From positions 5,320,001 through 5,384,000 of the forward strand of contig NZ_FNSY01000001.1 of the NCBI RefSeq assembly GCF_900105515.1: a stretch of 64,000 nucleotides of DNA, read 5' to 3'. The notes below the pieces were generated by a model. That model worked only from the letters and a program-made list of their open reading frames with translations. It was not told the DNA's origin and did no database searches. Below are positions 1 through 8,251 of the stretch, piece after piece. The translations under genes were made by a program, and so were the position numbers. Numbering within the stretch: position 1 is the stretch's first letter; every line of letters starts with the position of its first letter. This DNA is from Streptomyces sp. 2131.1. Its GTDB lineage: Bacteria; Actinomycetota; Actinomycetes; Streptomycetales; Streptomycetaceae.

Positions 1-319
1 CGGAGTCGACGACCGCGACGGCGATCCGCACCACCAGCCAGGCCGACGCCCCGATCAGCACCAGCGTCAGCATCCGGGCGATGCCCACCCGGTGGTCCCG
101 GACCGCGCCGAGCCCCGTGTGGGCGTACGTACCGCGCAGCAGCGCCGCGCACATGACCAGCTGGAACGGGATCCGGCAGCGCCGCAGCATCCCCCACAGC
201 GGGGTCTCGTGGTGACGGGCGTCGGCACGCCTGAGCAGCAGATCGAGCAGCCAGCCCGCCGCCAGGGTGATCACGATCGCCCCGCCGAGGACGATCAGCG
301 GCCGCAGAACGTTCTCCAT
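1..319 (-). CDS. MscS-family mechanosensitive channel-like membrane protein, N-terminal fragment
   Basis: This gene runs off the left edge of the window, so only about 106 N-terminal residues are visible. It opens with MENVLRPLIVLGGAIVITL, a first membrane segment (residues 6-27), then a basic loop, a second hydrophobic stretch (about 46-60) and a third (about 78-98). This architecture fits the N-terminal transmembrane region of small-conductance mechanosensitive channels, which relieve turgor in the plasma membrane. The pore and beta domains are not visible, so the assignment is tentative. The ATG at 319 is preferred over one at 334, because a GGAG lies about 9 bases upstream of 319 while a GAAAGG abuts the 334 start. 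It is divergent from the hydrolase gene, with fewer than 50 bases between the start codons. Confidence 0.6.
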   Translation of the reverse strand, partial: MENVLRPLIVLGGAIVITLAAGWLLDLLLRRADARHHETPLWGMLRRCRIPFQLVMCAALLRGTYAHTGLGAVRDHRVGIARMLTLVLIGASAWLVVRIAVAVVDS

Positions 320-365
320 GCTGTCGCTCTCCATCCTTTCGAACGCAACTGGCACCATGGGCCTC

Positions 366-935
366 ATGAACATCATGCTTTTCCACTCGATGTACGGTCT
401 GCGCCCCGCGGTCCACGCGGCAGCCGACCGGCTGCGCGCCGCCGGGCACGAGGTGCGCGTGCCCGATCTGTTCGAGGGGCACACCTTTGATTCGGTGGAG
501 GAAGCGGAGGCGTTCCGGGAGGAAACGGGCAAGGAGGAGCTGCTGAAGCGGGCCGTGCTGGCCGCCGCGCCCTACTCCGACCAGGGCCTCGTGTACGCGG
601 GCTTCTCGCTCGGCGCCTCGGTCGCCCAGACCCTGGCGCTCGGCGACGAGAAGGCGCGCGGGCTGCTGCTTTTCCACGGCACGTCTGACATCGCCGAGAA
701 CGCCTCGGTGGACGAACTGCCCGTGCAGCTGCACGTGGCGGACCCGGACCCGTACGAGACCCCGGACTGGCTGAACTCCTGGTACCTGGACATGCAGCGG
801 ACCGGGGCGGACGTGGAGGTCTACCGCTACCCGGGCGCCGGGCACCTGTTCACCGACCCTGAGCTGCCGGACTTCGACCGGGAGGCGGCGGAGCTGGCCT
901 GGAAGGTCGCGATCGGCTTCCTCGCCACGCTGTGA
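366..935 (+). CDS. Dienelactone hydrolase family protein (alpha/beta hydrolase)
   Basis: About 189 residues with an alpha/beta-hydrolase fold. The first strand is MNIMLFHSMYGL. The nucleophile elbow GFSLG places the nucleophile at about Ser81, where classical dienelactone hydrolases have Cys. A late GAGHLF motif supplies the catalytic His. Family members hydrolyse esters or lactones in the cytoplasm; the substrate cannot be told from sequence. An in-frame ATG at 357 would add three residues, and neither start has a strong ribosome-binding site. The gene converges on the DsbA-like gene and ends just before a perfect hairpin that probably terminates both. Confidence 0.75.
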   Translation: MNIMLFHSMYGLRPAVHAAADRLRAAGHEVRVPDLFEGHTFDSVEEAEAFREETGKEELLKRAVLAAAPYSDQGLVYAGFSLGASVAQTLALGDEKARGLLLFHGTSDIAENASVDELPVQLHVADPDPYETPDWLNSWYLDMQRTGADVEVYRYPGAGHLFTDPELPDFDREAAELAWKVAIGFLATL

Positions 936-939
936 CGCG

Positions 940-974
940 CGAAGGGCTCCGCGCGGATCGCGCGGAGCCCTTCG
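940..974. terminator. Bidirectional hairpin terminator
   Basis: A perfect 15-bp inverted repeat (arms 940-954 and 960-974, five-base loop) sits between the convergent hydrolase and DsbA-like genes. It ends 16 bases before the stop of the minus-strand gene, so it probably serves both transcripts. Confidence 0.85.
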
Positions 975-989
975 AGGGATGCGGGAGGG

Positions 990-1835
990 TCAGCCCTTCA
1001 GCGCGGCGGTCATCGCCGTGTTGTAGTCCTCGACCGTCATCGGTGCGTTCTTGCCGTCGCCGCCGGTGATCTTCTTGCCGTCCATGACGAGGGTCGGTGT
1101 GCCCGTCACGTCGTCCTTGTTCTCGTCGAAGCTCTTGGACATCTTCAGGGCCCAGGCGTCGTACGTGCCGTCCTCGACGGCCTTCTGGAAGTCCTTGTTG
1201 CCCTTGAGGTCCTTCACCGAGTCGGCCACCTTGATCAGGTAGCTGTCGTCCTTGAACTTGTCGTCCGACTCCTCCGGGTGGAACTCCGCCGAGTACAGGG
1301 CGCTCTTGTACTCCAGGAACGCGTCCGTGCTCACGTTCAGGGCGGCGCCGAGCGCGCTCAGGGCGTTCTTGGAGCCCTCGCCGCGGTTGCCGATGACGCC
1401 GTCGCCGAGGCTGTCGCCGTCGATGAACGACGCGCCTATGTACTGGATCTTGTACTTGCCGTCCGCGACGTCCTTGGTGACGGTCGGGCCGACGGTCTGC
1501 TCGAACGAGGCGCAGATCGGGCAGCGCGAGTCCTCGTACAGCTTGAGGGTCTTCTTGGCGCTGTCCTTGCCGATGACGACGGTGGTGCCGTTGGTGCCCG
1601 AGGTGTTCTTGGGCGCGACCACCGTCTTGTCGTCCTTGAGGGCGTCCCAGTGGTCCGGCTTGTTCAGCTGCGCCACCGCGAAGCTGATGCCCGCGACGAC
1701 GGCGAGGCCGGCGACGACCGAGACGCCGACGACGACCTGCCGGCGGGCCTTGTCCTTCTTCGCCTGGCGCTCGCGCTCCGCGCGCAGCCGCTCGCGGGCG
1801 GCGGACTTGTTGGCGTGGTTGTTGCGCTGGCTCAT
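990..1835 (-). CDS. Membrane-anchored DsbA-family thioredoxin-fold protein
   Basis: 281 residues: a charged cytoplasmic N-terminus rich in Arg and Lys (1-33), one membrane anchor (about 34-55), then an extracytoplasmic thioredoxin-like domain. The active site is CPIC (Cys105 and Cys108) and a GTPTLVMDG segment near the C-terminus carries the expected cis-proline. These features fit an oxidoreductase or disulfide isomerase for secreted proteins. The ATG at 1835 has a GGAGAA site upstream. A second protein of the same layout is encoded at 38219-39037, and the N-terminal regions resemble each other, so the two are paralogues. The redox direction cannot be decided from sequence. Confidence 0.85.
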   Translation of the reverse strand: MSQRNNHANKSAARERLRAERERQAKKDKARRQVVVGVSVVAGLAVVAGISFAVAQLNKPDHWDALKDDKTVVAPKNTSGTNGTTVVIGKDSAKKTLKLYEDSRCPICASFEQTVGPTVTKDVADGKYKIQYIGASFIDGDSLGDGVIGNRGEGSKNALSALGAALNVSTDAFLEYKSALYSAEFHPEESDDKFKDDSYLIKVADSVKDLKGNKDFQKAVEDGTYDAWALKMSKSFDENKDDVTGTPTLVMDGKKITGGDGKNAPMTVEDYNTAMTAALKG

Positions 1836-1885
1836 GGTGGTGTTCTCCGTGGGGTGTGGGTCGTACGGTCCGGGGTTCGCATTGC

Positions 1886-2617
1886 TCAGAGGGCACAGGC
1901 CCCGAGCGGCGGACCCCTCCGTCCCACGGAGTGCACGAGCAGGCGGGCGTGGGCCGGCGTGCGCGGCCCGGACACGGCGGCGAGCGCCTTGCGGTGCACG
2001 GAGCGGCCGGCCGTGCCCACCACGGCCACGGCGATCAGCAGCGGGCGGAACGCCATCAGCGCGCACGCCCCCAGCAGCCCGGCGAGCGCCAGCTCACCGC
2101 GGTGCAGCCAGACGGCGGCGAGCAGCCCGACCGTGACGTGGGCGGCCAGCAGCAGCCAGGGCATCAGCGGACCGGGGGAGGCGAGCAGTGCGGCGGCGCC
2201 CCGGCCGCCCGCGGTCACCGAGGCCAGCGGGGTGCCGACGTCGCCGAGCTGTGCGGTGCCGACGTCGCCGCCGCCGCACAGGACGTCCACGCCGACCGAG
2301 CGCAGGGGGCCCGCTATCGGGCCGCCCGCCGCCCCGTAGCAGAGGTGCTGGCCGCTGGTGAAGAACGTGTCGGCGGCCAGCTCCAGCGGGACAAGGAGTC
2401 CGGCGATCGCCCCGAAGCCGCGCTGGCGTCCGGCCAGCGCGTAGGCCGCGGCGAAGACGGCGACGGCCAGCACGGCGACGGGCACCAGCGGCAGCGCGAC
2501 CTGCGAGAGCAGGACGTGGGACGCGGCGGAGAGCGTCACGACGAGCGCTGTGAAAAGCGCCGCGCGTGCCGCTCTGAGCTGCGTCCCGGATATGTCCATC
2601 GCCCAGGAGTGTCGCAT
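1886..2617 (-). CDS. Unrecognised multi-pass membrane protein
   Basis: 243 residues that I do not recognise. Hydrophobic segments lie near residues 17-35, 38-58, 65-80, 145-165 and 175-205, suggesting about five membrane spans. Between spans there is a Gly-rich loop with two Cys residues (QHLCYG and DVLCGGG). The C-terminal 40 residues are basic and probably cytoplasmic. An ATG at 2617 has AGG five bases upstream; an in-frame ATG at 2599 lacks a ribosome-binding site. It is followed on the same strand, 50 bases on, by the DsbA-like gene, so the two could be co-transcribed. A role as redox partner of the DsbA-like protein is possible but unsupported. Confidence 0.6.
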   Translation of the reverse strand: MRHSWAMDISGTQLRAARAALFTALVVTLSAASHVLLSQVALPLVPVAVLAVAVFAAAYALAGRQRGFGAIAGLLVPLELAADTFFTSGQHLCYGAAGGPIAGPLRSVGVDVLCGGGDVGTAQLGDVGTPLASVTAGGRGAAALLASPGPLMPWLLLAAHVTVGLLAAVWLHRGELALAGLLGACALMAFRPLLIAVAVVGTAGRSVHRKALAAVSGPRTPAHARLLVHSVGRRGPPLGACAL

Positions 2618-2660
2618 GCGAACCTGTAAGCGACCCCTAAAGGTTCTGTTTCTTGGGCGG

Positions 2661-3986
2661 CTACAGACCCGGGATGCGGCCGTTGCGGAAGAGGTCCACG
2701 AAGATCTGGTGGTCCGCGCGGGCCCGCGCCCCGTAGCTGTGCGCGAAGTCCACCAGGAGGTCCCCGAAGCCCTCCTCGTCGGCAGCGATGGCCGCGTCGA
2801 TCGCGCGCTCCGTGGAGAACGGGACCAGCGAGTGGCCGCTCTCGTCGTCCGCCGCCGAGTGCATCGTGGCCGTGGCCCGGCCGAGGTCGGCGACGACCGC
2901 CGCGATCTCGTCGGGCTCGTCGATGTCGGACCAGTCCAGGTCGACCGCGTACGGCGAGACCTCGGCGACCAGCTGGCCGGCCCCGTCCAGCTCGGTCCAG
3001 CCCAGCCACGGGTCGGCATGGGCCTGGAGGGCGCGCTGCGAGATCACCGTGCGGTGGCCCTCGTGCTGGAAGTAGTCGCGGACGGCCGCGTCCGTGACGT
3101 GCCGGGAGACGGCCGGGGTCTGCGCCTGCTTGAGATAGATCACGACGTCGTTCTCCAGGGCGTCGCTGTTGCCCTCCAGCAGGATGTTGTACGAGGGCAG
3201 GCCCGCCGAGCCGATGCCGATGCCGCGCCGGCCCACGACGTCCTTGACCCGGTAGGAGTCGGGCCGGGTCAGGCTCGACTCCGGCAGCGTCTCCAGATAG
3301 CCGTCGAACGCGGCCAGCACCTTGTACCGCGTGGCCGCGTCCAGGTCGATCGCGCCGCCGCCCTCGGCGAACCGGCGCTCGAAGTCGCGGATCTCGGTCA
3401 TCGAGTCCAGCAGCGAGAACCGGGTCAGCGAGCGGGCGACGCGCAGGGCGCCCAGGAGCGGGCCCTCGGCGGTGTCGAGGGTGAACGGCGGGACCTCGTC
3501 GTTCTTGGCGCCCGTCGCCAGGGCGTGGATGCGCTCCCGGTAGGCCGCCGCGTAGATCCGGACCAGCTCGGTGATCTGCTCGTCGCCCAGCGCCTTCGCG
3601 TACCCCAGCAGGGCGACCGAGGCGGCGAAGCGCTTGAGGTCCCAGGTGAAGGGGCCCACGTACGCCTCGTCGAAGTCGTTCACGTTGAAGACGAGGCGGC
3701 CGTTGGCGTCCATGTAGGTGCCGAAGTTCTCCGCGTGCAGGTCGCCGTGGATCCAGACCCGGCCGGTGCGGTCGTCCAGATACGGGCCGCCGTGCCGCTC
3801 GCGCTCCAGGTCGTCGTAGAACAGGCAGGCCGTGCCCCGGTAGAACGCGAAGGCCGAGCCCGCCATCTTGCGGAACTTGACCCGGAAGGCGGCCGGATCG
3901 GCCGCCAGCAGCTCACCGAAGGCGCTGTCGAAGACCTCGAGAATCTGCTCCCCGCGCCGCTCCGCGCCGGTCTGCGTGTCCGACAT
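2661..3986 (-). CDS. DUF2252 family protein
   Basis: 441 residues matching the DUF2252 family, which has a kinase or phosphotransferase-like fold of unknown function. The segments VWIHGDLHAENFGTY and NVNDFDEA (about residues 77-107) resemble the HGDxHxxN catalytic loop and DFD metal-binding loop of aminoglycoside-phosphotransferase-like enzymes. A central RRGIGIGSAGLPSYNILLEG block is typical of the family. The ATG at 3986 follows a GGAGG site. It is transcribed divergently from dnaE with about 200 bases between the start codons. No substrate can be inferred. Confidence 0.85.
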   Translation of the reverse strand: MSDTQTGAERRGEQILEVFDSAFGELLAADPAAFRVKFRKMAGSAFAFYRGTACLFYDDLERERHGGPYLDDRTGRVWIHGDLHAENFGTYMDANGRLVFNVNDFDEAYVGPFTWDLKRFAASVALLGYAKALGDEQITELVRIYAAAYRERIHALATGAKNDEVPPFTLDTAEGPLLGALRVARSLTRFSLLDSMTEIRDFERRFAEGGGAIDLDAATRYKVLAAFDGYLETLPESSLTRPDSYRVKDVVGRRGIGIGSAGLPSYNILLEGNSDALENDVVIYLKQAQTPAVSRHVTDAAVRDYFQHEGHRTVISQRALQAHADPWLGWTELDGAGQLVAEVSPYAVDLDWSDIDEPDEIAAVVADLGRATATMHSAADDESGHSLVPFSTERAIDAAIAADEEGFGDLLVDFAHSYGARARADHQIFVDLFRNGRIPGL

Positions 3987-4187
3987 CTCTGGGTGCCTCC
4001 TGGTACCTGGCCTGGCTGATGACGTGCATGACAAAAGGGACGGGTGGCCCCGTCCTTCCAACGCGCGACCGTATCGCGGAGTGCCCGTCGCCGCGCTCCT
4101 CGGAGACGTAGACTTCCACGCTGTCCCCCCAGACATCCCGAGACGTCACCCGTCCCGTCATCCACATTTCCCCGGAGGCACAGCGCC

Positions 4188-7100
4188 GTGACCAAGCCGC
4201 CCTTCACGCACCTTCACGTCCACACCCAGTACTCGCTGCTGGACGGTGCCGCGCGGCTCAAGGACATGTTCAACGCGTGCAACGAGATGGGCATGTCCCA
4301 CATCGCGATGACCGACCACGGCAACCTGCACGGGGCGTACGACTTCTTCCACTCGGCGCAGAAGGCGGGCGTGACGCCGATCATCGGCATCGAGGCGTAC
4401 GTCGCGCCCGAGTCGCGCAAGCACAAGCGGAAGATCCAGTGGGGGCAGCCGCACCAGAAGCGCGACGACGTCTCCGGTTCCGGTGGTTACACCCACAAGA
4501 CGATCTGGGCGGCCAACGCGACGGGGCTGCACAACCTCTTCAAGCTGTCCTCGGACGCCTATGCCGAGGGCTGGCTCCAGAAGTGGCCGCGTATGGACAA
4601 GGAGACCATCTCGCAGTGGTCCGAGGGTCTGATCGCGTCCACCGGCTGCCCCTCCGGCGAGGTCCAGACGAGGCTGCGGCTCGGCCAGTTCGACGAGGCG
4701 GTGCAGGCGGCCTCCGACTACAAGGACATCTTCGGCGAGGGGCGCTACTTCCTGGAGCTGATGGACCACGGCATCGAGATCGAGCGCCGGGTCCGCGACG
4801 GGCTCCTGGAGATCGGCAAGAAGCTCTCCATCCCGCCACTCGTGACGAACGACTCGCACTACACGTACGCCTCCGAGGCGACCGCTCACGACGCCCTGCT
4901 GTGCATCCAGACCGGCAAGAACCTCTCCGACCCGGACCGCTTCCGCTTCGACGGCACCGGCTACTACCTCAAGACCACCGAGGAGATGTACGGCGTCGAC
5001 TCCTCCGACGCCTGGCAGGAGGGGTGCGCCAACACCCTGCTGGTCGCGCAGCAGATCGACACCGCCGGGATGTTCGAGAAGCGCGACCTGATGCCGAAGT
5101 TCGAGATCCCCGAGGGCTACACGGAGGTCACCTGGTTCCAGGAGGAGGTCCGGCTCGGGATGAACCGCCGTTTCCCCGGCGGCGTCCCCGAGGACCGGCA
5201 GAAGCAGGTCGAGTACGAGATGGACATCATCATCCAGATGGGGTTCCCGGGGTACTTCCTGGTCGTCGCCGACTTCATCATGTGGGCCAAGAACAACGGC
5301 ATCGCGGTCGGCCCCGGCCGAGGCTCCGCGGCCGGCTCGATCGTCTCGTACGCGATGGGCATCACCGACCTCGACCCGATCGAGCACGGACTGATCTTCG
5401 AGCGGTTCCTCAACCCCGAGCGCGTCTCCATGCCCGACGTCGACATCGACTTCGACGAGCGCAGGCGCGTCGAGGTCATCCGGTACGTCACGGAGAAGTA
5501 CGGCGCCGACAAGGTCGCCATGATCGGCACCTACGGCAAGATCAAGGCCAAGAACGCGATCAAGGACTCCGCCCGCGTCCTCGGCTACCCGTACGCCATG
5601 GGCGACCGGCTCACCAAGGCCATGCCCGCCGATGTCCTCGGCAAGGGCATCGACCTCAACGGCATCACCGACCCCAGCCACCCGCGCTACAGCGAGGCGG
5701 GCGAGATCCGGGGGATGTACGAGAACGAGCCGGACGTCAAGAAGGTGATCGACACCGCGAAGGGCGTCGAGGGCCTGGTCCGGCAGATGGGCGTGCACGC
5801 CGCCGGCGTCATCATGTCCAGCGAGCCGATCGTCGACCACGCCCCGGTCTGGGTGCGCCACACCGACGGCGTCACCATCACGCAGTGGGACTACCCGCAG
5901 TGCGAGTCGCTCGGCCTCCTCAAGATGGACTTCCTGGGGCTGCGCAACCTGACGATCATGGACGACGCCATCAAGATGGTGAAGTCCAACAAGGGCATCG
6001 ACCTGGAGATGCTCGCCCTCCCGCTCGACGACCCCAAGACCTACGAGCTGCTCTGCCGCGGTGACACGCTCGGCGTGTTCCAGTTCGACGGCGGGCCGAT
6101 GCGCTCCCTGCTGCGCCAGATGCAGCCCGACAACTTCGAGGACATCTCCGCCGTCTCGGCCCTCTACCGGCCGGGCCCGATGGGCATGAACTCGCACACG
6201 AACTACGCCGAGCGCAAGAACGGCCGCCAGGAGATCACCCCGATCCACCCGGAGCTGGAGGAGCCCCTCAAGGAGGTCCTCGGCCTCACCTACGGCCTGA
6301 TCGTGTACCAGGAGCAGGTGCAGAAGGCCGCCCAGATCGTCGCCGGGTACTCGCTCGGCGAGGCCGACATCCTGCGCCGCGTGATGGGCAAGAAGAAGCC
6401 CGAGGAGCTGGCGAAGAACTTCGTGCTCTTCGAGGCCGGCGCCAAGAAGAAGGGCTTCTCGGACGCGGCGATCAAGGCGCTCTGGGACGTGCTGGTCCCG
6501 TTCGCCGGGTACGCGTTCAACAAGGCGCACTCCTCCGCGTACGGCCTGGTCACCTACTGGACCGCGTACCTCAAGGCGAACTACCCCGCCGAGTACATGG
6601 CCGCCCTGCTGACCTCGGTCAAGGACGACAAGGACAAGTCCGCGGTCTACCTGAACGAGTGCCGGCGCATGGGCATCAAGGTGCTCCCGCCGAACGTCAA
6701 CGAGTCGGAGTCCAACTTCGCCGCCCAGGGCGACGACGTGATCCTGTTCGGGCTGACGGCCGTCCGCAACGTCGGCCAGAACGTCGTGGACTCGATCATC
6801 CGGTGCCGCAAGGCGAAGGGGAAGTACAGCACCTTCCCCGACTTCCTGGACAAGGTCGAGGCCGTCGTCTGCAACAAGCGGACCGTGGAATCGCTCATCA
6901 AGGCCGGCGCGTTCGACGAGATGGGCCACACCCGCAAGGGACTCGTCGCCCACCACGAGTCCATGATCGACAACGTGGTGCAGGTCAAGCGCAAGGAGGC
7001 CGAGGGGCAGTTCGACCTCTTCGGCGGCGGCGAGGAGGACAGCGACGAGCCGGGCTTCGGGCTCGACGTGGAGTTTTCCGACATCGAGTGGGAGAAGTCC

Positions 7101-7724
7101 TACCTGCTGGCCCAGGAGCGCGAGATGCTCGGGCTCTACGTCTCCGACCACCCGCTCTTCGGCATCGAGCACGTCCTGAGCGACAAGTCGGACGCCGCGA
7201 TCTCGCAGCTCACCGGCGGCGAGCACAGCGACGGCGCGATCGTCACCATCGGCGGCATCATCTCGGGCCTCCAGCGCAAGATGACCAAGCAGGGCAACGC
7301 CTGGGCCATCGCCACCGTTGAGGACCTGGCCGGTTCCATCGAGTGCATGTTCTTCCCCGCCACCTACCAGCTGGTCTCGACGCAGCTCGTCGAGGACACC
7401 GTCGTCTTCGTCAAGGGGCGCCTCGACAAGCGCGAGGACGTGCCGCGCCTGGTCGCCATGGAGATGCAGGTCCCCGACATCTCCAACGCGGGCACCAACG
7501 CGCCCGTCGTCCTGACGATCCCCACCGTCCGGGTCACCCCGCCCATGGTCAGCAGGCTCGGTGAGGTGCTGAGCAGCCACCGGGGCGACACCGAGGTACG
7601 CATCCGGCTCCAGGGCCCCCGCAAGACCACGGTGCTCCGGCTCGACCGGCACCGGGTGAAGCCGGACCCGGCGCTCTTCGGCGACCTGAAGGTGCTGCTC
7701 GGGCCGTCCTGCCTGGCGGGCTGA
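4188..7724 (+). CDS. dnaE: DNA polymerase III subunit alpha
   Basis: 1178 residues, full length for the actinobacterial replicative polymerase DnaE1. The N-terminal PHP domain starts with HLHVHTQYSLLDG and keeps MTDHGNLHG, so its metal ligands look intact and proofreading by this domain is plausible. The palm domain shows GPGRGSAAGS and PDVDIDF, the latter carrying two catalytic aspartates. A QFDLF clamp-binding peptide lies near residue 943, upstream of the C-terminal OB-fold (GGIISGLQRKMTKQG). The enzyme synthesises DNA at the replication fork with the beta clamp. The GTG at 4188 is chosen because GGAGG precedes it at a suitable distance; an upstream in-frame ATG at 4044 would add 48 residues unlike the family. 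A hairpin terminator follows. Confidence 0.97.
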   Translation: MTKPPFTHLHVHTQYSLLDGAARLKDMFNACNEMGMSHIAMTDHGNLHGAYDFFHSAQKAGVTPIIGIEAYVAPESRKHKRKIQWGQPHQKRDDVSGSGGYTHKTIWAANATGLHNLFKLSSDAYAEGWLQKWPRMDKETISQWSEGLIASTGCPSGEVQTRLRLGQFDEAVQAASDYKDIFGEGRYFLELMDHGIEIERRVRDGLLEIGKKLSIPPLVTNDSHYTYASEATAHDALLCIQTGKNLSDPDRFRFDGTGYYLKTTEEMYGVDSSDAWQEGCANTLLVAQQIDTAGMFEKRDLMPKFEIPEGYTEVTWFQEEVRLGMNRRFPGGVPEDRQKQVEYEMDIIIQMGFPGYFLVVADFIMWAKNNGIAVGPGRGSAAGSIVSYAMGITDLDPIEHGLIFERFLNPERVSMPDVDIDFDERRRVEVIRYVTEKYGADKVAMIGTYGKIKAKNAIKDSARVLGYPYAMGDRLTKAMPADVLGKGIDLNGITDPSHPRYSEAGEIRGMYENEPDVKKVIDTAKGVEGLVRQMGVHAAGVIMSSEPIVDHAPVWVRHTDGVTITQWDYPQCESLGLLKMDFLGLRNLTIMDDAIKMVKSNKGIDLEMLALPLDDPKTYELLCRGDTLGVFQFDGGPMRSLLRQMQPDNFEDISAVSALYRPGPMGMNSHTNYAERKNGRQEITPIHPELEEPLKEVLGLTYGLIVYQEQVQKAAQIVAGYSLGEADILRRVMGKKKPEELAKNFVLFEAGAKKKGFSDAAIKALWDVLVPFAGYAFNKAHSSAYGLVTYWTAYLKANYPAEYMAALLTSVKDDKDKSAVYLNECRRMGIKVLPPNVNESESNFAAQGDDVILFGLTAVRNVGQNVVDSIIRCRKAKGKYSTFPDFLDKVEAVVCNKRTVESLIKAGAFDEMGHTRKGLVAHHESMIDNVVQVKRKEAEGQFDLFGGGEEDSDEPGFGLDVEFSDIEWEKSYLLAQEREMLGLYVSDHPLFGIEHVLSDKSDAAISQLTGGEHSDGAIVTIGGIISGLQRKMTKQGNAWAIATVEDLAGSIECMFFPATYQLVSTQLVEDTVVFVKGRLDKREDVPRLVAMEMQVPDISNAGTNAPVVLTIPTVRVTPPMVSRLGEVLSSHRGDTEVRIRLQGPRKTTVLRLDRHRVKPDPALFGDLKVLLGPSCLAG

Positions 7725-7740
7725 CTTCCGTTCACGCGAA

Positions 7741-7780
7741 CGGGAGGGGCGGCTCCGCTCGCGCGGGGTCGCCCCTCCCG
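7741..7780 (+). terminator. Hairpin terminator after dnaE
   Basis: An 11-bp perfect stem (7741-7751 with 7770-7780) with an 18-base loop lies 16 bases past the dnaE stop. It also lies beyond the end of the convergent small gene. Confidence 0.7.
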
Positions 7781-7841
7781 GTGTGCCGGCCCAGGGCCTT
7801 TCCGGCCGATCAGGGCCGGACAGGCCCTCACGGGAGTCCGG

Positions 7842-8021
7842 TCAGTTGTGGCCGAAGCGCCGCTGATGCTTGCGCGCAACATCGGCAGGGCTGCCCTGCG
7901 CCTGCGACTCCATCGAGCTCCGCGCCTCGGTGGCCGTAGCGCGTGCCTCCTGAGCACCGCGCTCCGACTGCGAAGCGCGGTCCTGCTGGCTGCCCTGCTT
8001 GCGGTTCTTGTTCTTGGCCAT
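7842..8021 (-). CDS. Small basic hydrophilic protein, 59 residues, unknown function
   Basis: A 59-residue product beginning MAKNKNRKQGSQQDRASQSE and ending RRFGHN. It is Gln-, Arg-, Ser- and Ala-rich, has no hydrophobic segment and is probably intrinsically disordered. The ATG at 8021 has an excellent AGGAGGA ribosome-binding site 6 bases upstream, the strongest evidence that it is a real gene despite its size. I recall similar short MAKNKNRKQ-type proteins as common in Streptomyces, with no known function; this is from memory. It converges on dnaE and is divergent from the NYN gene. Confidence 0.8.
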   Translation of the reverse strand: MAKNKNRKQGSQQDRASQSERGAQEARATATEARSSMESQAQGSPADVARKHQRRFGHN

Positions 8022-8121
8022 GGTGTTCCTCCTGTAAGGACTCTCGGGGCCAGGACACCGTCAGATTCACATAATCGGATAAACATCGCATGTCGGATCA
8101 TTACCGTGCGTAGCGGCGAGG

Positions 8122-8127
8122 TATGAT
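8122..8127 (+). promoter_or_regulatory. Candidate -10 box for the NYN-domain gene
   Basis: TATGAT, one mismatch from the consensus -10, lies about 125 bases upstream of the NYN gene in a locally AT-rich gap. No convincing -35 hexamer is visible, so this is a weak inference. Confidence 0.3.
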
Positions 8128-8251
8128 GCGCGCTTTTCGCGATCCGCCACGCCGATGATCGAGTTCCGGCCGTCAACCCCGGCGCCGTCGGGCAGACTCG
8201 AAGGAACCTTGAGAAAACCCGATCCCGAATGCCTGGAAGAGGGTGGAGCGC

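Noticed and set aside
2536-3009. Minus-strand frame within the DUF2252 gene
   Set aside because: Shadow frame with Arg/Gly-rich repeats.
4158-7652. Very long minus-strand open frame (1164 codons) opposite dnaE
   Set aside because: High-GC Streptomyces genes leave long antisense frames; this one is Val/Leu/Asp/Gly-rich, has no motif, and lies wholly over dnaE, whose motifs are complete.
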